From NCBI RefSeq assembly GCF_000235365.1, contig NC_016456.1:806001-870000 (forward strand): a stretch of DNA of 64,000 bases. Direction: 5' to 3'. The notes under the pieces were generated by a model that saw only the letters and a list, made by a program, of their open reading frames with translations, ran no database searches and was not told the origin of the DNA. The DNA comes from Eremothecium cymbalariae DBVPG#7215. Taxonomy: Eukaryota > Ascomycota > Saccharomycetes > Saccharomycetales > Saccharomycetaceae. A program made the position numbers and the translations under genes. This document shows, in pieces, positions 48,601-58,391 of the stretch (its first letter is position 1; every line of letters starts with the position of its first letter).

Positions 48601-51600
48601 CTTTGAAGTTTGTTTTAACTCCTAAATCTGTGCTGACTTTAATTAATTATACACTTAATACGTTTACGGATCCCACTGCTGAACTCCCTGAAGATGTTTT
48701 GAGACATAACGAACCTGATACAGTGGATGCACCGGGGAAGATCAACATGAAACTTTCTATGGATGGAGTGACTGTGGTCCTGAATGATGATTCGATACAG
48801 TTGGCTACTTTAGAGTTATCTGCCGCTGAATTGATACTATTCATCTTGCCTGAATCGATGAAGGCCAGTGCTAAAATAGGTGGTTTACAGTTGACTGAAA
48901 AAATTAGTGAAGATCTACCACCAGATTCAATATTTAGACAGTTGATCTCTATGCATGGAGACGAATTGGTTGAATTGGTCTATGAAACCTTCGACCCAAC
49001 AAACAATCCCCATGAATATACTTCTAAACTTGACTATAAAACAGGGTCTATGACAGTCAATGTTGTTGAGCATTCATTACATAAGATAATAAATTATCTG
49101 GCCAAATTTCAAAAGATGAAAGGTTTATTTGATCGTGCAAGATTAGCCGCTTATGACCAAGCTGGAACATTAGATGTTGTGAATAACATGAAGATGAATG
49201 TTCTTGTTAATGCACCTGTTATCAGATTCCCAAAGTTTGTTGATCCACGAAGTGGGAAATATGATGATGTTACCTTTTTCCTAGGTCAGCTGTTTATTGA
49301 GAACACTTTCATCAAGGGGGGAAACGGATTGATTAATAAAATCAAAACTGGTATCAGACGAGGCAAATTTACTTCTTTGTTTCATCTTGAAAATAAAACC
49401 ACTCAAAAGCTGTATATGATGGACGATTTAGATCTTCATTTTGATATCGAAAATGATCCTAATGCGAAGTCTAATGATCCTGTTTTTAAGATTCGCGGTT
49501 ATTTTGAGCCGTTTTCCATTAAGATTACAGAATTGCAGCTCAAATTCATGTACTTATTATCAACCAGATTGGCTGAATCTTTTATGATTGATGAAATAAA
49601 GGAAACAGATGATATGGAGTTTGCTGCTATAAATGCTAGCTCAGTAATTGGCCCCAATGCTCAATACAAAGCTTCTTATGACGTTTTTAAGGTCAATAAG
49701 GAGACAGCGGCACCAGATCCAAATGGGATATTTTTAGATGTTGCATTTGATGCGCCAAGTGTTTCTTTAACGTTGTTTAATCAAACAAAGAATTTTCAAG
49801 TTGTTGATAATCATGGAATCACTGAGATTAAATTACATGATATTGGGCTGAAGTTGCACCTAACGCATGAGAGTACTCTAAAAGCGGAAGTGCATATCGC
49901 AGCTTTCACGGTGGAAGACATCAGAACTTCGAAAGATAATCGCCATACAATGTTAATTCCGAAGATAGATGGTAATAACTATCAATTTATGGGCTCTCTA
50001 AATCGCTATACTGTAGACTCTACGGAACTGCTTGACCTTGCAATCACAGTTGACAGTCCGAAAGTTATCTTAGCAATGGATTATCTATTTGCTTTAAAGT
50101 CTCTCTTTGATAACGCTTTCAACGTTAAAAAATCATCTACCATTCCTGAAACCAATGAGAGAAGACTGTCAATTGATGGAAATAATACAAGTGTTGTTCC
50201 ACTAACATCAACGAGCTCCCCAAGTTCTACCAAATTACAATATTCAATCAACATTGTAAACTCACAAGTTATCGTATTAGCCGATCCTTCAAAGGTCGAT
50301 TCAGAAGCCGTTGTATTTTCTGTCGGGCAACTATTACTATCCGATCAAAATATAATTTCTCTGTCAATAAACAATGTTGGAATGTTCTTGTGTAAGATGG
50401 GTTCTCCAACTGAAGATAAAATTAGGTTGTTAGATGATTGTTCTTCTACCTTAATAATTGATAACCGTGGATCAACAAAAAGCAAGTTACTCACGGAAAT
50501 TCAGGGCTCAATTGGTAACATGGTCATGAGACTTTCCTTGAGAGATATTAGATTAGCCATCTCAATTTTCAATAAAGCTATGGGACTTGCAAAGGATAAT
50601 GGTTTAATCAGTGAGAAGACTGAAGAAGAACAGGCGACTTTAGCAACAAGGTATGGAAGATTCTCCAAAGATTTCAAGGAAAAGATTAAGCGTTATGCAC
50701 CAAGTATTGTTTCCTCAGTAAGTGATTTATCTAGAGATACCAATACTTACGTTCCAACTTCGGAGGTGATTTTAAAGGCGGAAAATATGGATATCGATTT
50801 TGCTGGTATGAGACTAGTGTTAATTGGTGACGTTCATGAACTTCCCATACTTGATTTTAATATAAAACCTTTTACAATAGATGCGAAAGATTGGTCCTCT
50901 AATGTAGATGCTGTCGCTACTATTGAAACATACACAAATGTTTTCAATTATTCGAGATCTAGCTGGGAGCCTCTAATAGAGGCATTTCCGGTTACTTTTC
51001 ATGCTACGAAAGGAGGTGATAAAGATGCTTCATTTTTATTTGAAATCGTTTCCAACAAAGTTGCCGAAATCACACTCTCAACCAGAACAATTGCACTGCT
51101 ATCTAATATTTCAGACTCTTTATTTACCTCTACTGATACAAATTTAATTGCTAGGGGGGCAGAGAAGCCATATAAGGTCTTTAATGACACGGGATTAGAT
51201 GTAAATATTTGGATTAGAGATGATAACAGTTCAGATGGTCGTCGCCAATTGACTACTCTACCGTATACTGCCACGATACCTTGGGAATTTGAGGATTGGA
51301 GAGCTGTTAGAGAGAGTTTAGATACTGATAATAGCAAGAATATCTTACATGTGGAATTATGTGATAGTAATTATAACACCATTATTGATGTGGACGCTAC
51401 TGAAGAAGGAGAGACACTACATAAGCTCTATCCTACTGTGAACGACGTGCATAATAGATTGGTGACAGACTTGAAATTATGCGAAAATAACGTCAAATTA
51501 ATTACTTTAAGATCATCTTTGTTGATTGAAAATTCCACATACACCAAGCTTCAAATTAGAATCGGATCCAATGAACAGAATGTGCTGATTATAGAGCCGT

Positions 51601-54600
51601 CTGAAAAGCGTTCCATCCCTATCGATGCTGTCTATAATTCACGTATATTTGTTCGTCCGTCAAACGGCTCTAAATACAGATGGTCTAATTCGGTGATATA
51701 TTGGGATTATTTAATCAAACGAGGACCTCAGGCGTTGTATTGTGAAGCTATAGAATCTGAAACAACTTTTCACCTAGAGGCAGAGGCCCGATATCATTAT
51801 CGAGAACAGTTATCCAAGGCTTACCCCCATATGACTGTTGTGGTTTCTTCACCATTAATTATTGAGAATTTGTTACCCTATGACATGTCGTTCTTACTAT
51901 TTAGCCGTAACACGCGTTCTAAAAACCCAAAACTACTAAAGAAGGGCGAGAAAGTACCTATTCATGATATATCACTAGAAGATTTTCTATTATTTGCTGT
52001 TCAACCCGTGAATGAGGGTTTTAAGTGGTCGAATGAAATCATCATCAATTCTCCAAGGAATGCGGAAATCAAGCCTGAAAACAAAGTGCAGCTCAAACAT
52101 GACTCTGGGCAAAAAGTAAATTTGAAGTTGCATTACCATAAAATTGAAGGTATGAGAGCTAAACTCATAAGTGTATACTCTCCATATGTGATTTTAAACA
52201 AAACTGAGCGGGATCTATATATTGAAGGTGATAGGCAATGTGGAATAATGCACTCACCAGCTTATATTAAGGATGGCAAGCGGTTTAGTAAACCAAAAAT
52301 ATTTTCATTTGACAGGGATGATAGAAATAAAAACCGGGCGCGTATCAGATTTAGGGATAGTGCTCCAAGTATTCCCACATCCTTTGAAGCTATTGGACAG
52401 GCTGTTGATGTCAGTATGGATATTCCCAATAAAGATAAAGAATGTAACATTGGCATCTACGTTACTGAAGGATCTGGTAAATATAGCTTATCTAAAGTTG
52501 TGGAGATCCAGCCTAGGTATGTGATAAGGAACAGATTTGATGTCGATATAATGATCACCGAAAGCGAGTTCACGGATGGAGTTTCAACATTAACACCTGG
52601 GTCTTCCGCACCACTTTACAAGTTACGGAATTTTGTGAATAAGCAACTTAGCGTAAAATTTTTGGGTTCTGATTCTGTGTGGTCTCAACCATTTATGATA
52701 AAAGATGTGGGCACCACTTATTTAAAGGTTTTAAAACAGAGCTCGGGACAAATTTTGTTGAGGGTTGATATCTATCTAGACAACGCTACACTATTTGTAG
52801 AGCTAAGTGATGCTAACGACAAATGGCCATTCTCCGTCAGGAACTTCAGTGATCATGAATTTATCTTTTGGCAGCGTGACCCGAGGATCATTGATGAAGA
52901 TGAAGATGATCTTGATTACCGTTCTGATTATGATAGTCGTGGTTATGCTCCATTATATTATCGTGTGCCTCCAAGAAGTGTGATGCCTTATGCTTGGGAC
53001 TATCCAAGTGGCAGGCAAAAGAAACTTGTCATTCATGCTAAGAATAGAAGAAGAGAGATAGATCTAAACGAACTAGGGAACTTGAAACCAATGAGGTTGC
53101 CAGGTGCCAGTAAGTCAGATCCTCCTTTGATTGTCGATTTCAACATCGTCATGGACAATGGCGTTCAGGCATTGGTTATAACTAATTACAATGAAGAGTT
53201 GAGTTTATACAAGTTGAGGCACCACCAATCCACATCTAGCTCCTTGTCTGGTAGCACTAACAATGAACCATTTGAAGTGAATGATAGTGACAATGAGATT
53301 AAAATGAGGGTATCTGTTGCCTTCCAAGGTGTGGGAATATCCCTAATCAATACATCTAGGTTACAAGAGTTGCTGTACATTAGCATGAAGGGGTTAGAGT
53401 TAAGATACAATAACTCTGAAATATATCAGACATTGACCTGGAAGTTGAAGTGGATCCAAGTGGACAACCAATTATTTGGCGGTATCTACCAAAATATTTT
53501 ATATCCAACTCGCATCCCCAATACTACAAAGGAGATAAATGTCCATCCTGCTCTCTCAGGATCCATATCAAAGGTCAAAGATAGTACCCACAGTTCCTTG
53601 AATTTCAAATTTGCAACAGTATTGTTGCAAGAGATGACGTTACAGTTGGATGAGGATTTTCTGTTTGCATTAATAGACTTTTTCAAAATTCCTGGAGCAT
53701 CATGGCAGAGAGCGATCCCAGATGAACTCTGTTCTGAACTCTGCGAATTATCAGAGCCAACCAAAACGCAAAGTGATTTGGATGTTTATTTTGAGATGCT
53801 GCATATTCAGCCGACATTACTGCACTTATCGTTTGTACGTACAGAACGGGTAAATGCAGACGAAGAGGAAAAGAAAGCACAAGGCACAAGTACCCTTATG
53901 TTCTTCTTGAATGTATTAACCATGGCCTTGGGTAACGTGAACAGTGCTCCTATTAAGATGAGTTCACTCATGATGGAAAATGTGCGGGTTTCAATGCCTG
54001 CCTTACTAGAGGTCATCCAAGCACATTATGGCCAGCAGTTCTTCTACCAATTGCACAAGATCTTGGGTTCTGCAGACTTCCTAGGAAATCCTGTTGGTCT
54101 TTTCAATACAATCAGCTCCGGAGTCAAGGATTTATTTTACGAACCATATCAGGGGTACATCATGAACGACAGACCCCAGGAATTAGGTATCAGTTTAGCT
54201 AAAGGAGGTCTCAGTTTTATGAAAAAGTCTGTGTTCGGCCTCTCAGATAGCTTCTCCCGTCTCACAGGATCTATGGCCAAGGGCCTCTCCGTTGCCACGC
54301 GAGACTCGGAGTTTCAAGGCCGTCGCCGTTTACAACAACGCCAACGAGGCGCTGTCGGCTTTGCCGCCAGTGCCTCCTCATTCATGAACACCATCGGCAG
54401 CGGTATCACTGGCGTCGCCCTGGATCCCTACAAAGGTGCAAGCAAAGAGGGCGCTACAGGCTTTTTGAAAGGCCTGGGCAAGGGCATCATCGGCCTCCCC
54501 ACAAAAACGGCGATCGGCGTTCTCGACCTCGCAAGCAACGTCAGCGAGGGCATCAGAAACACAACCACCATGATGGACGGAGGAACCATCGACCGTGTGA

Positions 54601-54998
54601 GGCTCCCCCGTTACGTCGGCCTTGTTGAAGTCATCAAACCTTACAACGCTAGAGAAGCCCAGGGCCAGTTCTGGCTCAAAACAGCCAACGGAGGCCAGTT
54701 CCAATCCGACCAGTATGTCGGCCACCTCGTCCTCCGCAGAGAGGGAAACGTCGTCCTGGTATCCCTCTCCCACATCCTACGCATCAGCCTGTCCACCAGA
54801 GAGGTCCTCGAACAAGCAAATTTCACAGACGTCGGAGGCGTCAGACTCTCTAAGAACGGTCTGCATGTCGTCCTGCGCACCCCGCCCAACCACCAGCTGT
54901 TTTTCGCCTGCACAGACACAGAGGAGCGCCGCTACCTCTACAAAACCGTCGCGGTCGCCGTCAGTGAATTCAACCAACGCTACGACACGGAGCTCTAG
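45627..54998 (+). CDS. VPS13: Lipid-transfer protein Vps13
   Basis: Giant rod-shaped bridge protein that moves phospholipids between membranes at contact sites (vacuole, mitochondria, endosomes, prospore membrane). It is 3,123 aa, the family length. The chorein N-terminus is plain: [20 protein letters not shown] then [20 protein letters not shown]. The middle holds the repeating-beta-groove region. The VAB-type region follows ([18 protein letters not shown] and similar), then the Atg2_C-like block (ETRDSEF-type end, [34 protein letters not shown]), then a PH-like C-terminus. The frame extends four codons upstream through TTG; the first ATG is 45627. The last 700 bp switch to GC-rich, GTC/GCC-type codons unlike the AT-rich body. 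Confidence 0.98.
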   Translation: [3123 protein letters not shown]

Positions 54999-55406
54999 AC
55001 GCATATACATATATACTTAAACATAGCACCAACCAATCACACCATATCGTGCAACATGACCAACAATCTGACCCAGATCACATGACCACATGCCCCGTCC
55101 TGGCCCGTCACCCGGGATCCCCTCCAGCCCGGCCCGTTCCGAGGTCATCGTTCGTCGTCGGGCCCGAACCGATTTTGGATTTTTCAATGGAGAAGCCCAA
55201 CTGGAAATTGGTCACAAGGATTTTTTTTGCCTACTGTATAATTCGAACAGCATTTTTCCGGGATATATAAGCAAGAGAGTTGAATAAAGTGGTATATAGT
55301 CGATAATGCAGTCAAAAGAGTTGGCATTCCGCAGGTAGGAAGGACGTGAAGCGTGAATAGCGTTTGGTTTAGGATTCGCAGGATATCTTTTTTGATTTTT
55401 GGCTAA
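54999..55406. promoter_or_regulatory. VPS13-SDH2 intergenic region / SDH2 promoter
   Basis: 408 bp. ACCAATCA at 55032-55039 is the reverse complement of TGATTGGT, the Hap2/3/4/5 consensus, suitable for a respiratory gene. TATATAA is at 55264-55270. A GC-rich block (about 55095-55170) includes the palindrome TCGGGCCCGA (55158-55167). Confidence 0.7.
55032..55039 (-). promoter_or_regulatory. Hap2/3/4/5 (CCAAT) site upstream of SDH2
   Basis: ACCAATCA is the exact reverse complement of the TNATTGGT consensus. It is about 370 bp upstream of the SDH2 ATG, just past the VPS13 stop. Confidence 0.55.
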
Positions 55407-56198
55407 ATGGTTTTCAGGTCAGGGTTTGGACGTGTGCTAAGTAGAGGTCTTGCCACAGAAGTGGGCGTGGGGGGGTCAGGATCGGTAGGTCGTTTCAAGA
55501 CATTCAAGATATACAGATGGAATCCGGACAAGCCGGCAGAGAAGCCTAGGTTGCAGAGTTATGATGTGAATTTGGATGAATGTGGGCCGATGGTGTTGGA
55601 TGCTTTGATTAAGATCAAGAATGAGCAAGATTCGACGTTAACTTTCCGGAGGTCGTGCAGGGAGGGGATTTGTGGGTCATGTGCTATGAATATCAATGGG
55701 AGGAACACTTTGGCGTGTTTGTGCAAGATTGATCAGGATGAGCGGAAGAACTTGAAGGTTTATCCGTTGCCGCATATGTATGTTGTGAAGGATTTGGTGC
55801 CGGATTTGACGAATTTCTACAAGCAGTACAAGTCTGTGCAGCCTTATTTGCAGCGAACAGCGAAGCCTGCTGATGGGAAGGAGAATTTGCAGAGTATTGA
55901 CGACCGTAAGAAGTTGGACGGGTTGTACGAGTGTATTTTGTGTGCGTGCTGTTCTACGGCGTGTCCCTCGTACTGGTGGAATAATGAGCAGTACTTAGGA
56001 CCTGCTGTGTTGATGCAGGCGTATCGGTGGATTATTGATTCGAGGGATGAGGCGACTGCTAAGCGTAAAGATATGTTGCAGAACTCGATGTCCGTGTACA
56101 GATGTCACACAATTATGAACTGTACAAAGACGTGTCCAAAGGGTTTGAATCCTGGGCGTGCTATTGCTGAGATTAAGAAGGCTTTAGCGACGTCCTAG
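55407..56198 (+). CDS. SDH2: Succinate dehydrogenase iron-sulfur subunit Sdh2
   Basis: Iron-sulfur subunit of mitochondrial complex II, carrying electrons from Sdh1 FAD to ubiquinone. It is 263 aa. The first 20 or so residues ([20 protein letters not shown]) look like a mitochondrial presequence. The [2Fe-2S] cysteines are in [13 protein letters not shown] and TLAC (C84, C89, C92, C104). The [4Fe-4S] set is in [16 protein letters not shown], and [18 protein letters not shown] supplies the [3Fe-4S] ligands. The start ATG is 55407. Codons are strongly G-ending. A Hap site upstream suggests carbon-source control. Followed by ATG10 on the same strand. Confidence 0.98.
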   Translation: MVFRSGFGRVLSRGLATEVGVGGSGSVGRFKTFKIYRWNPDKPAEKPRLQSYDVNLDECGPMVLDALIKIKNEQDSTLTFRRSCREGICGSCAMNINGRNTLACLCKIDQDERKNLKVYPLPHMYVVKDLVPDLTNFYKQYKSVQPYLQRTAKPADGKENLQSIDDRKKLDGLYECILCACCSTACPSYWWNNEQYLGPAVLMQAYRWIIDSRDEATAKRKDMLQNSMSVYRCHTIMNCTKTCPKGLNPGRAIAEIKKALATS

Positions 56199-56645
56199 AG
56201 GAAATACACACACTCTCCTGTACTGCTCGTAAAACTTGGTTTGGAGTGACATTCCTTAATTCTCAACCCAAAATTGAAAAAAAAATTTATCAACGCCCTC
56301 CCACTTCCTCCCCCTCTTCATCATCAAAACACTTGAAGAGCTAACTTTGGCATTATGTGCTTGCTGAGTGTTGGTTGGTTGTTTTTCTTACCTGATGTCT
56401 CTTTGTCATTCCCGTACTAATTCACACACACAGTTTATTATATTTATCGTATTTATCATATATTTATTATTATTATTTATTATTTATCCATTACACTATT
56501 TTTGAATCCATGCATGCACATTCAAAGGTACTTTTTGCCGGACTTGGTGTGGGACAAAGGACATATATGTGCATTGCTTGTTTCCTCTGGAAGTGGGGAT
56601 CTTACAAACCCTCACCACACATCGCCCCCTCTGCTAAGCACCTGG
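56199..56645. other. SDH2-ATG10 intergenic region
   Basis: 447 bp, AT-rich near 56440-56490 (TTATTATTATTTATT). The ATG10 frame is open upstream to 56502, but the extra 48 residues do not resemble Atg10 and are taken as untranslated. Confidence 0.55.
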
Positions 56646-57143
56646 ATGATAGCAGCTGAAGAATTTCGAGAACAATGCCAACAAGAGCTGTTACCCTTGA
56701 TAAATCGCTGGCATATGTGCCAGCAGGCTTGCTGGAGTCAGACTCTGCATTGCCTTGATCTTGTGCTGTTCCTTTGCAAAGGGCGGCGCAGAGCGCCGCC
56801 CTTTGCGAAGTTGGACGTTCGAATCAGCTATAACCAAGTATATCGCACACCACAACTGCAATTTCGTTTTTGGGAATTAGACACAAGTACCGCAGAGTTT
56901 GAATCATGGCGACTACGTTTCAAAGATCTCTCGGAGATTCCCCTGTTTAATAGGGCTAGTTTCTCGATAACTTTAGGACAAACCATCCATGGAAACCGCA
57001 CGGAGGCCTGGTATCTCGTAAACGCCTGTGACACAGAGGATAACGTGGGCCCAGAACCAGTACACTACATGCACAGATGGTTTTCCCGCTATGGAACGCT
57101 CTTTGACGACCAGTTAGGCGTCCTCTTTGTTGCTTCTCTTTAA
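56646..57143 (+). CDS. ATG10: Autophagy E2-like enzyme Atg10
   Basis: E2-like enzyme that conjugates Atg12 to Atg5. It is 165 aa from the ATG at 56646 (167 in S. cerevisiae). Recognisable blocks are ISYNQVYRTPQLQFRFWE (S. cerevisiae LTYSKVYNEP...LRLWE) and the active-site region AWYLVNACDT, giving catalytic Cys128 (Cys133 in S. cerevisiae). Identity is low, as is usual for Atg10. Position between SDH2 and FPS1 in the YLL track confirms it. An earlier ATG-less or alternative start at 56502 would add 48 unrelated residues. Residues 44-54 (CKGRRRAPPFA) are encoded by a perfect GC hairpin (56776-56806), an odd feature in a coding region. Confidence 0.88.
   Translation: MIAAEEFREQCQQELLPLINRWHMCQQACWSQTLHCLDLVLFLCKGRRRAPPFAKLDVRISYNQVYRTPQLQFRFWELDTSTAEFESWRLRFKDLSEIPLFNRASFSITLGQTIHGNRTEAWYLVNACDTEDNVGPEPVHYMHRWFSRYGTLFDDQLGVLFVASL
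56707..56735. repeat. Overlapping short hairpins in ATG10
   Basis: GCTGGCA-TATG-TGCCAGC (56707-56724) overlaps CCAGCA-GGCT-TGCTGG (56720-56735). The arms are only 6-7 bp, and they lie 40 bp upstream of the larger ATG10 hairpin. Confidence 0.6.
56776..56806. repeat. 31-bp GC hairpin inside the ATG10 coding sequence
   Basis: GCAAAGGGCGGCGC, loop AGA, GCGCCGCCCTTTGC: 14-bp perfect arms and a 3-nt loop. It keeps the reading frame. The same 14/3/14 architecture with a different sequence occurs at 60751-60781. Confidence 0.96.
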
Positions 57144-57314
57144 GTTTTCTAAGGCTTTGCCATATGAAAGACGATGGAGGCTGAAAAAACTCGGGGGAAG
57201 GTAAAATTTTGAACACTAACTTGGCGTGTTATATGACACCATCAGCAGATTTGAGGAGGAGTTTGGTGTTTTGGGTGACTATAGGAAGACCATTTGGAGG
57301 AAGTAAAAGCCCTG

Positions 57315-57977
57315 ATGGGATCGTTTGTTACAGTTAGAGGCAAGGCCATTTCTTTAGAGTCGCAAGCGGACACGCTACTATCTCGGTACTCATCATATGC
57401 ACAAACTACAAGCAGTGAAGCAGATAGTAATGAGAAGAACCTTGATGAGAGGATAGAGAGATTGCTAACTGAGAGGAAGGGTGTGGTAGACCAATTACAA
57501 GGGATTTGTGATGATTCCGTGAATATTAGTTCATCCAAGCTATCACAGTTGCAACGACACAGGGAGATACTGCAACAACACTGGCAGACGTTTTACGAGA
57601 TTAGGTCCTCTATTCAGCAGGAACGGAGTAGGATTAACCTGCTTTGCAGCGTTAAACGGACCATAAAGGAGAATAGGAAGGACCAGAGCGAGTTGCAGAC
57701 GGACGAGGATAGTTACATTGCCAACGAGTCTAGACGCATTGAAGAGTCGCACAGCGTGGTTGACAGACTCATATCACAAGCGTTTGAGACTAGAGACCAC
57801 TTTGTTTCACAGCGTGTCACATTACAACGGGCTAACGACCGGGTATATCAGACGTTGCAACGGATTCCTGGTATCAAACACGTCATTGCAAACATAAATA
57901 CAAGAAGGAGAAAGAACGCATTGATATTGTCTAGTCTCATCACGGCATGCATTTTATTTTTGTTCTTTACCTGGTAA
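57315..57977 (+). CDS. GOS1: Golgi v-SNARE Gos1
   Basis: Qb-SNARE of the Golgi (GOS28 family) for intra-Golgi and retrograde transport with Sed5, Ykt6 and Sft1. It is 220 aa (223 in S. cerevisiae). It starts MGSFVTVRGKAISLESQADT, contains SSKLSQLQRHREILQQHWQT and RSSIQQERSRINLL, a SNARE motif through the region RRIEESHSVVDRLISQAFET to TLQRIPGIKHV, and ends with a single tail anchor, ALILSSLITACILFLFFTW. The frame opens upstream at a TTG, but the first ATG is 57315. GOS1 belongs to the YHL track with ECM29 and GUT1, here interleaved among YLL-track genes. Confidence 0.97.
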   Translation: MGSFVTVRGKAISLESQADTLLSRYSSYAQTTSSEADSNEKNLDERIERLLTERKGVVDQLQGICDDSVNISSSKLSQLQRHREILQQHWQTFYEIRSSIQQERSRINLLCSVKRTIKENRKDQSELQTDEDSYIANESRRIEESHSVVDRLISQAFETRDHFVSQRVTLQRANDRVYQTLQRIPGIKHVIANINTRRRKNALILSSLITACILFLFFTW

Positions 57978-58391
57978 GTATTTATTCATTTTTAATATTA
58001 TATGATAATTTTTAAAAAGAAGTGCTGCTTAATAAAATTCGATAATGAAGGGAGGTTTAATTGACTGATTAAAAACGTATTCTGTATTAGAAACACAAGG
58101 CACAAATACATATATAATAGCAGATTACAAATCGAGACCACACACTGCTTCGAGTATGCATTGCTTTGAGCTGGGAAAGCCCGAAGGAAAGAAGAGGGGG
58201 GTGGCGGTTTAGGAAGCAGACTTTTTAAAACATATTTAACATAATCAAACCAATCATGCTCATACACTGTTGGGTCTCCTTCCCCCGGTTGTTTTTGTTT
58301 TTCCTATTATTTATATCCGTTAAAAATTAATTCTCATAATTGAAACATCAAGACGTTAGTTCGTTTGCTCTTTCATTGTTCCAGTTAGTGG
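57978..58391. other. Convergent GOS1-FPS1 intergenic region
   Basis: 414 bp, AT-rich, 3' sides of both genes. No gene or distinctive motif is seen. Confidence 0.6.

Noticed and set aside
56502..56645. Upstream extension of ATG10
   Set aside because: The 48 extra residues do not match Atg10, and the ATG at 56646 gives the family length.
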